The notes: generated by a model not told the origin, from the letters alone. A DNA stretch of 10,310 nucleotides from Gemmatimonadota bacterium (GCA_009845645.1 VXZF01000370.1:1-10310); one strand, 5' to 3'. Numbered from the stretch's first letter, positions 1 to 6,616 are shown. Numbers and translations are program-made.

Positions 1-379
1 ACCCAAAAAAGACAAAATCATACTTCTCGGTCGGCCACCACTCGAAAAGATCCGCTACCACGTACTGCACCGGAGCATTACCGATCTTGGTGCGATTGAT
101 TTCAATCGTCTCGGGAGAAGCATCTATGGCCGTTAGATCATCAGTACCCTGCACCAGACATGTCGTCCACAATCCCGTGCCGCAAGCAAGCTCAAGACAC
201 TTGCCAAATGGCCTCTCTTGTTCAAGTGCCGATCGCACAGCATCCAATTCTGCCTGCCACTGGAATTTGTGCTCGTCGCCCCGGTCGTATCGCCCCTGGC
301 GCGAATGCCACTCGTCATACTCGGTAGCTCGCGCCCGGTAATAGGCGACTTGCTCTTGCAAAATTGATCTGTCAACCAT
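1..379 (-). CDS. Class I SAM-dependent methyltransferase, partial (C-terminus beyond left edge)
   Basis: The first 126 residues are visible; the gene runs off the left edge. ATG at 377-379 is preceded by a strong GGAGG Shine-Dalgarno site 6 bases upstream, which fixes the start. The Rossmann core of a class I methyltransferase is plain: motif I LELACGTGLWT at residues 62-72, the acidic strand AIDASPE at 84-90 that would hold the ribose hydroxyls, and motif II-like VVADLFEW near 107-114 followed by YDFVFFG. The N-terminal stretch VAYYRARATEYDEW with a following RGRYDRG is a helical cap that I associate with a common bacterial methyltransferase subfamily. The acceptor substrate is unknown. It lies 47 bases downstream of another methyltransferase gene on the same strand, so co-transcription is likely. 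The two are not close copies. The methyltransferase call is firm; anything narrower is not. Confidence 0.88.
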   Translation of the reverse strand, partial: MVDRSILQEQVAYYRARATEYDEWHSRQGRYDRGDEHKFQWQAELDAVRSALEQERPFGKCLELACGTGLWTTCLVQGTDDLTAIDASPETIEINRTKIGNAPVQYVVADLFEWWPTEKYDFVFFG

Positions 380-426
380 AGTTTGCCTCCCAACTCTTTA
401 TCGAAGTTTAAGAATTTGCTACTCGT

Positions 427-1194
427 TTAGGCCCGCGCCGTCACAATCGGTTGAAAATAGCCAGACTGCTCAGGTCCATGCCATGCGACCCTTGCAAATC
501 CGGCTGACTCCAAGGCCGCAGTAAGCTCGTTGCGTCTTATTGCTCTGTAGCGAGGCCTAATCTCCTTCACCCGCCATTCTCTCGATGCCCGATTCATTAC
601 AAAAAGCCGCAATAGATAGGTATCTGCTTCCTTGGACCAGTCCCAGATCTGAAACACTATTACTTCTTCCTCATGTGTACCGCCGGGATTCATAACTATA
701 TACGATGGTTTCTCCGCGAGTAACCGATCGTAATCGCGAATACTGGCAACAAACAATCCTTTGTCCGTCAGTACGCGCCGGATGTTTCGGAGAGCAAGCG
801 TTAAATCTTCATCAGTTAAAAGATGTGGTAAAGAATTGTCACAGCTAATCACTACGTCGAATTGCCGGTCAAACACACATTCCAACTCGCGAATATCGGC
901 AACCGCGAATCGCACATTTAGCCCCCGCTTGGCTGCTTCTGCTTCTGCCCGTGTGACCGCCTTCGCGCTGAGATCGGACGCAAAAACTTCGTATCCTCGC
1001 TGCGCCAAGCCAATTGCCTGAGTGCCGATTCCGCATGAACAGTCCAAGACAACCGGTACACTCGCTGAAGACTCACATTGAATCAACTGATCTAGCACGG
1101 ATGCCTGCCGTTCTATTCCCGATTCCCAATCTGCGTAAACGTGATGGTAATCAGCAGCTAGATCGTCGTAAAAGCGTTCGACAGATTCACTCAC
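427..1194 (-). CDS. Class I SAM-dependent methyltransferase, glycine N-methyltransferase-like
   Basis: A complete 255-residue protein starting at GTG (1192-1194); AAGG lies just upstream and no in-frame ATG fits better. Motif I is VVLDCSCGIGTQA (48-60), with the acidic SAM-binding residue D74 in VFASDLS and D100 in FAVADIREL. Residues 114-126 (VVISCDNSLPHLL) and RDYDRLL shortly after resemble the N-S-x-x-H-L and R-N-Y-D segments of glycine/sarcosine N-methyltransferases, so methylation of an amine or small amino compound is a reasonable guess. That sub-assignment is inference from motifs; the class I fold is certain. It begins 26 bases after the end of the broken duplicated gene and is followed by a second methyltransferase, all leftward. 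GC is low here (26 of 60 bases in 601-660), unlike the PhyH genes upstream. Confidence 0.88.
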   Translation of the reverse strand: MSESVERFYDDLAADYHHVYADWESGIERQASVLDQLIQCESSASVPVVLDCSCGIGTQAIGLAQRGYEVFASDLSAKAVTRAEAEAAKRGLNVRFAVADIRELECVFDRQFDVVISCDNSLPHLLTDEDLTLALRNIRRVLTDKGLFVASIRDYDRLLAEKPSYIVMNPGGTHEEEVIVFQIWDWSKEADTYLLRLFVMNRASREWRVKEIRPRYRAIRRNELTAALESAGFARVAWHGPEQSGYFQPIVTARA

Positions 1195-1220
1195 CTTTAT
1201 GATTTCTTCTTGACTGAATA

Positions 1221-2098
1221 CTATCTTCCGTCCGAGAACTCCACATAATCAATTTCCAGCGGCTGCTTGATCAGCCTCTCCAATTCCAGCAGATCCGCTC
1301 GGTCGTCCGGCACATCCTTCTCCATAATCCCATCTGGATGCACTGTCACCGTAGTCGTCACTCCCATAAATGCCTTCTCTGCAGTCGTCCGCGACACCTG
1401 AATGCCGTCTTCTGAAATAGCCATGCGAGAATGTGCAATACGTCCCTCGCCAATAACCCGAAAGAGAAGAGCCAACACGCCGGACATTGGACGCCCTGTA
1501 ACCCCCTCAATCTCATCGTACACAGCCCAATCCCCAAAATCCAACAAGCGATAGGTCATTACCTGCCAATTAGTCACCTTAAAACGCGGCGTCGATAGTG
1601 TATCCAAGTACGAATACCGGTCTGGCTTGCCCGGCCCGTCCTCCCAGCTAATCCGCACATTCATAGCCAGTTTCGGCATCGGCCCTTCCACCACTTCTCG
1701 AATGACTCGATCTAGCCGATATTCCACTTCCATATTCTGTCGGTGTTGATAGCTCAGCAGCGCAAACTGCGGTGCTGTATGCTCCGTCTGCCCGGTCACC
1801 TGCAAAAAGCCCGAAACCAATCCTCATACCCGATAAACAGCGGCAGTCCATCTGGATCGCGTTCCCTAGCTTGCCGCGCAAGATACAACACCGCTTCCGC
1901 CTGAAATCGCGCGCCATTAGTCGTCGCGGTAGGATCGTAATCTCCATGCTGACGCATCGCCGCCAGCACCTCCGACCGATCCACCACATTATACGCTCCT
2001 TCTGCACCTGCCAGTGAACCGGGTAGCAACAAAAAACAGAGGACGGTTGCAATCCTCAATCTCTCGCCGACATTACCTATCGCTCGGGAATTCCACAT
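1221..2098 (-). pseudogene. Frameshifted second copy of the exported unknown protein
   Basis: This is a tandem copy of the gene at 2073-2939, split into two reading frames. The N-terminal part (signal-peptide-like RIATVLCFLLLPGSLAGA, then YNVVDRSEVL and LFIGYEDWFRAF) runs to a premature stop. The remaining part, from LQVTGQTE to the end, continues in the -1 frame down to TAG at 1221-1223. The lesion is in an A run on the + strand (1804-1808): five bases where six are needed to keep the frame found in the intact copy. By hand alignment about three quarters of the roughly 195 C-terminal residues match the intact copy, with many conservative changes and no other stop. The start is unclear. ATG at 2098 is in frame but sits inside the upstream gene; the ATG at 2073 (TAATG with the upstream stop) dies after five codons. 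It may be a recent pseudogene, a base-calling or assembly error, or a gene needing slippage. Confidence 0.8.
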
Positions 2099-2939
2099 AA
2101 TCAATTTCCATTGGCTGCTCAAGCACTCTCTCTAGTTCCAGCAGATCTGGACGACCATCCGGTACACCCTTCTCTATGATCCCATTGGGATAGATCGTCA
2201 CCGTAGTCATCACTTTCATAAACGCCTTCTCGGCTCTCGTCCGCGACACGTGAATGCCGTCCTTTGCAATGGCTATGCGAGAATGTGTCATATGTCCCTC
2301 GCCGATGAGCCGAAAAAGAAGAGCCAATACACCGGACTCTGGGCGCGCTGTAATTCCCTCAATCTCATCGTAAACAATCCAATCCCCAAAATCCAACAAG
2401 CGATAGGTAATCACCTGCCGATTGGTTACCCTAACAGCCGGCGTCGAAAGTGTATCTATGTACGAATACCGGTCTGGTCTGCCCGGCCCGTCCTCCCATC
2501 TAATCCGCACATTCACGGCCAGTTCCGGCATCGGCCCTTCCACCACCTCGCGGATGATCCGATCTAGCCGATAATCCACTTCCATATTCTGTTCGTAGCG
2601 ATAGTTCAACAGAGCGTACTCTGGTGCTGTGTCCTCCGTCTGCCCGGTCACCTCCAAAAACGACCGAAACCACTCCTCGTGCCCAATAAACAGCGGCGGG
2701 CCGTCTGAATCGCGCTCCCCAGCTTGCCGCGCAAGAGAAAGCACCACCTCTGCCAGCCACGCGCCATTGGTCGTCGATGTTAGTTCATAACCACCATAAT
2801 GCTGCCGCATCGCCTCCAACACCTCCGACCGATCCACCACATTATAGTCTCCTTCTGCACCTACCAATTGATCTGGTAGTGACAAAAGACAGAGGACGGT
2901 TGCGATCCTCAGACTCCCAACGTATTGAAAGCTTGTCAT
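2073..2939 (-). CDS. Exported protein of unknown function (intact copy of tandem pair)
   Basis: A 288-residue protein that I do not recognise. The N-terminus (MTSFQYVGSLRIATVL, then a hydrophobic stretch ending LVGA-EG near residue 29) looks like a cleavable Sec signal peptide, so the mature protein is probably periplasmic or secreted. There is no lipobox and no other membrane segment. The mature part has a helical N-terminal third (RSEVLEAMRQH, a STTNGAW segment, PPLFIGHEEWFRSFLEVTGQ), a middle with YRLDRIIREVVEGPMPEL and VRIRWEDGPGRPDRYSY, and a C-terminal third rich in alternating hydrophobic residues (VITYRLLDFGDWIVYDEIEG, GVLALLFRLIGEG) suggesting beta strands. No catalytic motif or repeat is evident. 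AGG lies only 2 bases before the ATG, so the ribosome site is weak. Its stop overlaps an ATG (TAATG) at the head of the broken second copy. Gene identity is confident; function is unknown. Confidence 0.8.
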   Translation of the reverse strand: MTSFQYVGSLRIATVLCLLSLPDQLVGAEGDYNVVDRSEVLEAMRQHYGGYELTSTTNGAWLAEVVLSLARQAGERDSDGPPLFIGHEEWFRSFLEVTGQTEDTAPEYALLNYRYEQNMEVDYRLDRIIREVVEGPMPELAVNVRIRWEDGPGRPDRYSYIDTLSTPAVRVTNRQVITYRLLDFGDWIVYDEIEGITARPESGVLALLFRLIGEGHMTHSRIAIAKDGIHVSRTRAEKAFMKVMTTVTIYPNGIIEKGVPDGRPDLLELERVLEQPMEIDYVEFPSDR

Positions 2940-2983
2940 AACCTATATCCCGTCTCCATAAAAGGTGAGTGATCTATGGGTCA

Positions 2984-3002
2984 TTGACGTGCAGATCGTC
3001 AA
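2984..3002. promoter_or_regulatory. 6-bp dyad (TTGACG-7-CGTCAA) in the gap before the duplicated gene
   Basis: In the 82-base gap between the last PhyH gene and the duplicated exported-protein gene, TTGACG (2984-2989) and CGTCAA (2997-3002) form a perfect inverted repeat with a 7-base centre. It has no T tract on either strand, so it is not a standard intrinsic terminator. Read on the minus strand the TTGACG also resembles a -35 box, but the best -10 at 17-18 bases (CCATAG or CATAGA) is poor. It could be an operator or a chance dyad. Confidence 0.3.
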
Positions 3003-3021
3003 AACGGCAATTGCAAGATTC

Positions 3022-3807
3022 CTATTGCAGTAGTTCGCCCGGGATGCGCGAGCCGGGATATTCCTTTTCTGGATCGCGCTCGGCAATGATCGCTGGCACT
3101 TCATAGGTCCAATAGGTGGGTACCGTCTCCGGCCGCCGGTGCCAAGCCAATACCAACGTGCGGCGTTCGTCGGTCTGGTTGCGATACGCCGAGTGCAGCA
3201 CGCGGGCATCGGCCAGCACCAAATCGCCGGCCTTGACGCAGACATCGACTTGGTCGGGATGGTCGCTGAACATGGTCGGGTGGTCTTCTTCTATGAAACG
3301 CGCCCCTTGCTCGTGGGCCGGCACCATTTCGTCGTGCAGAGGGATGCGCTTGTGGTGCGTGCCAGGAATTACTTTGAGACAGCCGTTTTCCGGCGAGGTA
3401 TCGCTCAAGTAGTAGGACACAAAAATGATCTGCGGCCACGGCGAACAGCTCAAGGGGTCGTTCCACTGCATCCAATCCTGGTGCCAGTACAGGGCTGGCT
3501 CGTCGGGGTCTTTGGTCAAGAGGATGATGCCGCCTGTGCTGGCAAAGTCGCCCAAGCCCATTTGTTCGAGGGCGCGGCGCGTGGGAGGCCAGTCGAGCAG
3601 CTTCTGGATGGTCGGATTGTCCTCCCCGCGCGCGGTGACGTGCTGGCCCTGGTATTTGAAGTCGGGCGGCGGCACCCAATCCTCCATCATGCGCTCGGTC
3701 TCGTCGCGCAATTCCCGTAAGAATTCGTCGCTGAGAATGTCATCGACGACGCAAAATCCGTCGCGCAACAACTGTTGGCGTTTCTCTATGGCTTGTTCGG
3801 GAGTCAT
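3022..3807 (-). CDS. Phytanoyl-CoA dioxygenase (PhyH) family protein C
   Basis: A 261-residue member of the PhyH family of Fe(II)/2-oxoglutarate-dependent oxygenases, which hydroxylate small molecules while decarboxylating 2-oxoglutarate. The facial triad is clear: H109-x-D111 in YWHQDWMQW and distal H205 in RVLHSAYRNQTDERR, with R215 or R216 placed to bind 2-oxoglutarate. Before the HxD, GGIILLTKDPDEPALYW forms the expected strand; NGCLKVIPGTHH (141-152) is the typical loop. The N-terminus (QLLRDGFCVVDDILSDEF) is the standard family opening. The ATG at 3805-3807 has GAGG 7 bases upstream. It is the third gene of the leftward PhyH trio, 34 bases after PhyH B. All active-site residues are present, so it is probably active; substrate unknown. 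No signal peptide, so cytoplasmic. Confidence 0.92.
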   Translation of the reverse strand: MTPEQAIEKRQQLLRDGFCVVDDILSDEFLRELRDETERMMEDWVPPPDFKYQGQHVTARGEDNPTIQKLLDWPPTRRALEQMGLGDFASTGGIILLTKDPDEPALYWHQDWMQWNDPLSCSPWPQIIFVSYYLSDTSPENGCLKVIPGTHHKRIPLHDEMVPAHEQGARFIEEDHPTMFSDHPDQVDVCVKAGDLVLADARVLHSAYRNQTDERRTLVLAWHRRPETVPTYWTYEVPAIIAERDPEKEYPGSRIPGELLQ

Positions 3808-3841
3808 CGAAAACCTCGTCGAAAGATGTGGAATCCGTGCT

Positions 3842-5038
3842 TCAATTTTGATAAGGCTCGGTGCGGCCTCCGGTCAAGGTGCGGTCAAAGCTAGGACGCA
3901 TCAGTTCAGTTAAAACGGGCGGTAGCTCACCCCGCTGCGCTTTGAGCGCCCACAGCGGCGGCACGGCGTGGGGCGGCTGCACCAAGCCGGTGCGGTCGTC
4001 GGCTTTTTTGTACGCATACAGGGTACACCAACGGGTCTCTTTGTCCGCGCCCTTCGGAGCCACGCCGTGTGCTCCGTGCGACAGGCAGCAGACGACCGAG
4101 CCGGGAGGCAGTTCGAGATGTTCGATGGCCAGCGGCTTCCCCGTGATGGGATGGACGCGCCCCTTCAGCCAACCGGCTTCGATCTCCTCGTCAGTGGCCG
4201 CTCGGCAGTTGTCTGGGTCGCGGAACAGGTGGCTGCCGCGGATGAGCTTGAGACCGCCATCGGCGGCGACACTAAAGCCCTCGGGATAGCACAGGGTGAG
4301 GTTGGTATTGGGCTGGGCCTGGTACTCGACCACATCGCGGATGGGGTCGCAGTCGTAGCCTGCACCTATCTTGTGGCTGTGCCAACTGCCGCCAGCGTAA
4401 CCCGGCGGCCGCGTGAGAAGCTGGTTGTGATCGAAATACACGGCCTCCGTACCCAAGCACAGCTTCTGTAGGTGCAGCATCTGCGGATGGGTCAGCACAT
4501 CCATGAGGAACGGGACGTGGCCAGCGGGAAAATACTCGGTGAAAACGCTGTGCCGCCGCAGGGTCAGTACGCCGGCTTCATCGGTTTTTTGCGGGGCCTT
4601 CTGGCTGCCGCCCAAGGCACCGCCAATGGTCTCGGCGCTCAGTTGGCACTCGGGTGGGCGGCGGCCCAAGGTGAGCCAATCTATTTGGCTCCAGTCCGCC
4701 TGTAAAAGGGCGTCGTTGCGCTGTTGGCCGTACTGCAGCGCCTTGGTCCAAGTCTCAATGACAGACGAGGGCACGATGCCACGCAGCACGGCGTACCCAT
4801 CGCGCAAATAGACATCGCGGTCGAATTGGGCCTCCAACTTGTCCCAGTCAAAAATATCGCAGCGCTCCGCCTCCAAGCGGTCCCAGTCTTTTGCCGTCCA
4901 TTGTAAAGGCGTCGGCTCGTCGCCTAGGAAGTCCGGCCGACTCGCCCGAGCCAAATCGCTGGTGGAACAGTGTATAAAGCGCTCCCACAGCGGATCGGCC
5001 AATTGGTCTTCGAGCAAGGGGTTGGGAGGCATTGACAT
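3842..5038 (-). CDS. PhyH-family protein B with non-canonical HxH at the metal site
   Basis: A 398-residue protein, longer than its two neighbours by a roughly 75-residue N-terminal extension (PLLEDQLADPLWERF and FLGDEPTPLQW) before the usual opening FDRDVYLRDGYAVLRGIVPS. The core has FDHNQLLTRPPGYAGGSWHS followed by H222, then GAGYDCDP, a loop GGLKLIRGSHLFRDPDN, and near the end SHGAHGVAPKGADKETRW with LYAYKK. The distal histidine is probably H324 and the 2-oxoglutarate arginine R336. At the expected HxD/E position it has H220-S-H222, so the carboxylate ligand appears replaced. I chose the ATG at 5036-5038, which overlaps the stop of PhyH A as TGATG and implies translational coupling; a GTG two codons' reach upstream (5041) is the alternative. 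GAGGTG lies about 10 bases ahead. Family assignment is good; catalytic competence is open. Confidence 0.85.
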   Translation of the reverse strand: MSMPPNPLLEDQLADPLWERFIHCSTSDLARASRPDFLGDEPTPLQWTAKDWDRLEAERCDIFDWDKLEAQFDRDVYLRDGYAVLRGIVPSSVIETWTKALQYGQQRNDALLQADWSQIDWLTLGRRPPECQLSAETIGGALGGSQKAPQKTDEAGVLTLRRHSVFTEYFPAGHVPFLMDVLTHPQMLHLQKLCLGTEAVYFDHNQLLTRPPGYAGGSWHSHKIGAGYDCDPIRDVVEYQAQPNTNLTLCYPEGFSVAADGGLKLIRGSHLFRDPDNCRAATDEEIEAGWLKGRVHPITGKPLAIEHLELPPGSVVCCLSHGAHGVAPKGADKETRWCTLYAYKKADDRTGLVQPPHAVPPLWALKAQRGELPPVLTELMRPSFDRTLTGGRTEPYQN

Positions 5039-5829
5039 CACGAATTCGTCACCTCGTCAACGTCCTCAAAAAGCGAAGGGAAAAAGCGATGCGGATCGCC
5101 TGGCTCGCCAAAGAGAATCTGCTGCCGCTGGGTCAGGTCGGCCGGCGGTTGCACGCGCCTATTGGTCCAGGCCATTTGCGAGACGCAGTATTTGTAGAGC
5201 AAGGCGCGCCGCTGGTGGTGTCCGTGCCAAGCGGCCGTCCCGTGAGTCAGGGCCTCAGTGAACAAAGTGACAGAGCCAGCCGGGGCCGAGGGGATAATCA
5301 CACAGGGGGCCTGTTCGGGCGCGTCGGCAATGGGTTGCGGCAGTTTGAAATTGCTCTTGTGGCTGCCGGGAATGCAGCAAAAGCCGCCGTAGTCCGGCCC
5401 AGCGTCGGTCAAGTTCCAAGTCGCCACGACAAAACCGTTGAGGATCTGGTTGTCACGCAGGGGATAGTACCGGCCCGGCTGCGCTCCAGAGGTGGGCGCC
5501 GTTGGGCCGTAGTCGCAGTGCAAGATGCCTCTGGCCATGCCGTGAAGCAGACACAAGCCGTAGATCCGGTCGAGGCGGAAGCAATCGCCCAAGCGGAAGC
5601 GCAGTATGGGCATAATCTGGGGGTGGTCGAGCAGGTCGATGAAGGGCTGGCCCCAGTCCAAAAAGCCCGAGCCATCGGGGGCGGAACCAAAGCGGTTGCC
5701 CTTTGCCGGCGGCAGGTGCGCGTCGAGCAAGTGGTTGAGGGCGGCCACTTCCTCGGCGTCGAGGACGTTTTCGAGCACCAAATAGCCCTGCACGTCGAAT
5801 AGGTACTGCAGCATTTCGGGATCATTCAT
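5038..5829 (-). CDS. Phytanoyl-CoA dioxygenase (PhyH) family protein A
   Basis: A 263-residue PhyH-family Fe(II)/2-oxoglutarate oxygenase counted from ATG 5827-5829. The opening YLFDVQGYLVLENVLDAEEV is standard for the family. The metal site is complete: H104-C-D106 in ILHCDYGP, distal H196 in EALTHGTAAWHGHH, and R207/R208 in QRRALLYKY for 2-oxoglutarate. GGFCCIPGSHKSNF is the conserved loop between them. A TTG start at 5874 would add 15 residues, but that codon falls at the predicted transcription start of the promoter at 5883-5911, so the ATG is preferred although it lacks a good Shine-Dalgarno site. It is the promoter-proximal gene of the PhyH trio and its TGA overlaps the ATG of PhyH B. 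Substrate unknown; likely cytoplasmic. Confidence 0.9.
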   Translation of the reverse strand: MNDPEMLQYLFDVQGYLVLENVLDAEEVAALNHLLDAHLPPAKGNRFGSAPDGSGFLDWGQPFIDLLDHPQIMPILRFRLGDCFRLDRIYGLCLLHGMARGILHCDYGPTAPTSGAQPGRYYPLRDNQILNGFVVATWNLTDAGPDYGGFCCIPGSHKSNFKLPQPIADAPEQAPCVIIPSAPAGSVTLFTEALTHGTAAWHGHHQRRALLYKYCVSQMAWTNRRVQPPADLTQRQQILFGEPGDPHRFFPSLFEDVDEVTNS

Positions 5830-5882
5830 GGCTGTAATGAGGCGGAGGCGGTGAAATTCTGGAAATTGTATCAACGGCCTCC

Positions 5883-5911
5883 AATATAGCCAGACCTATC
5901 GTGTGCTTCAA
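5883..5911 (-). promoter_or_regulatory. Sigma70-type promoter of the PhyH operon
   Basis: On the minus strand TTGAAG (5906-5911, 4 of 6 to consensus), an exact 17-base spacer, and TATATT (5883-5888, 5 of 6). The start point would fall near 5876, giving a leader of about 46 bases to the ATG at 5829. This supports the ATG over the upstream TTG. The gap 5830-5975 holds nothing else that I can identify, and no terminator for the upstream VOC gene, so read-through into this operon is possible. Confidence 0.6.
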
Positions 5912-5975
5912 TGAGGCCGGGATTTCAGCACCTTTTCTAGGACAGCGTGCGCCGACTTCTCACTTTAATGGTGCC

Positions 5976-6482
5976 TTATTCACTCTCATCATGCCCCTCC
6001 TCACTCTCTCCATGCTCTTCCTCGCTAGGCGGCCCCCCAATCCGCAGAACATGCCCATCCAAGTCCTCAACTAGCATCTCCCGAGCGCCCCAAGGCCGGT
6101 CGACAGGCTCCTGATTTATAACCGCCCCCGCTGCCACATACTCCTCGTGCAGCCTGTCAACATCACCGACGTTGTAGTAGATCCACACAGGCCGGGCACC
6201 CTGCGAATTCTCGGCGAGAAAGACATGCACCTCGCCATTGGATATGGAGGCAAAGGTCTTGTCCTCCTCCTCGGCGGGCCAATCCCAATCCTTGTTGAAA
6301 CCGAGCACCGAGGTGTAGTGCTCGATGCTCGCCTCGACGCTTGCGACGTTCAGGATCGGCGTCATCGCGGTGAACGTCGTGGGCCCGTGACCATTGTCGT
6401 GCTCTTCGTGGGCGTCGGCGATAGAGCTAACGCCAGCGACGATTCCTGCGACTACTGCTGCGGCAATGCTGCGACCTCTCAT
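5976..6482 (-). CDS. Exported VOC-fold (glyoxalase/bleomycin-resistance-like) protein
   Basis: A 168-residue protein. The ATG at 6480-6482 is fixed by a perfect AGGAGG 6 bases upstream and the promoter before it. Residues 1-24 (MRGRSIAAAVVAGIVAGVSS then IADA) are a signal peptide with an A-x-A cleavage site. After it comes a short His/acid run (HEEHDNGHG) and then one VOC domain from about 38 to 150: TPILNVASVEASIEHYTSVLGF, VHVFLAENSQGARPVW, DVDRLHEEYVAAGA, and WGAREMLVEDLDGHVLRIGG. The last strand ends LRIG where metal-dependent glyoxalases carry a Glu, so it fits the bleomycin-resistance-like binding branch better than a glyoxalase I enzyme. The tail (151-168) is again Glu/His rich. Secretion and the charged ends are unusual for this mostly cytoplasmic family. 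It is divergent from the sulfatase operon. Ligand unknown. Confidence 0.85.
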   Translation of the reverse strand: MRGRSIAAAVVAGIVAGVSSIADAHEEHDNGHGPTTFTAMTPILNVASVEASIEHYTSVLGFNKDWDWPAEEEDKTFASISNGEVHVFLAENSQGARPVWIYYNVGDVDRLHEEYVAAGAVINQEPVDRPWGAREMLVEDLDGHVLRIGGPPSEEEHGESEEGHDESE

Positions 6483-6488
6483 GGTTTT

Positions 6489-6494
6489 CCTCCT
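6489..6494 (-). promoter_or_regulatory. Ribosome binding site of the VOC gene
   Basis: AGGAGG on the minus strand, 6 bases before the ATG at 6480-6482. It decides the start: an in-frame upstream codon at 6596 would give a longer, non-signal-peptide N-terminus lying across the promoter. Confidence 0.85.
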
Positions 6495-6522
6495 GTGGAT
6501 GAGTTCAATCCGGCAGAATTCG

Positions 6523-6551
6523 ATTGTACCGCGCACGCCGAACCCGGTCAA
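6523..6551 (-). promoter_or_regulatory. Sigma70-type promoter of the VOC gene
   Basis: On the minus strand TTGACC (6546-6551, 5 of 6), a 17-base spacer, and TACAAT (6523-6528, 5 of 6). The start point would be near 6516, leaving a leader of about 34 bases that contains the AGGAGG site. This is the best promoter match in the window. Confidence 0.72.
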
Positions 6552-6553
6552 TG

Positions 6554-6583
6554 TTGACAGCCGCCCCCCGGCGCGAAGATATT
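6554..6583 (+). promoter_or_regulatory. Probable sigma70-type promoter of the sulfatase operon
   Basis: A consensus -35 box TTGACA (6554-6559), an 18-base GC-rich spacer, and GATATT (6578-6583, 4 of 6). The start point would be near 6590, about 27 bases before the GTG. Its -35 is separated by only two bases from the -35 of the divergent VOC promoter. Confidence 0.5.
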
Positions 6584-6604
6584 GGAGGCTGCTCATCCCA
6601 ACTC

Positions 6605-6609
6605 AGGAG
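6605..6609 (+). promoter_or_regulatory. Ribosome binding site of the sulfatase gene
   Basis: AGGAG ends 7 bases before the GTG at 6617-6619. It favours this start over the ATG at 6524, which has no such site and would lie upstream of the predicted promoter. Confidence 0.75.
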
Positions 6610-6616
6610 ACGCGCA

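Larger units (their letters stand above)
1221..2939 (-). repeat. Tandem gene duplication, two units of about 0.85 kb
   Basis: The two units are offset by about 852-854 bases: CCACATAATC occurs at 1241 and again at 2093, and CGGTTGC at 2044 and again at 2898. They align over the whole coding length, from signal peptide to the shared ending EIDYVEF. The offset changes by only a few bases along the unit, so only small indels separate them. No flanking direct repeat, transposase or inverted repeat was seen, which fits a local tandem duplication rather than insertion. Confidence 0.88.

Noticed and set aside
87..393. Small open frames on both strands at the left edge
   Set aside because: They overlap the partial methyltransferase at 1-379, whose frame shows the SAM-binding motifs and has a strong ribosome site.
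2973..3002. A promoter for the duplicated gene using TTGACG at 2997-3002 as -35
   Set aside because: The -10 candidates at 17-18 bases match only about half of consensus, so it is listed only as a dyad.
2940..3021. A terminator after the PhyH trio
   Set aside because: The dyad in this gap has no T tract on the minus strand, so I cannot support termination here.
3139..3720. A 193-codon + strand open frame antisense to PhyH C
   Set aside because: Same reasoning: mirror of a well-supported gene, with no domain or ribosome site.
5032..5802. A 256-codon + strand open frame antisense to PhyH A
   Set aside because: The minus strand encodes a complete PhyH enzyme with its active-site residues; the antisense frame has no recognisable domain and is a shadow of biased codon use.
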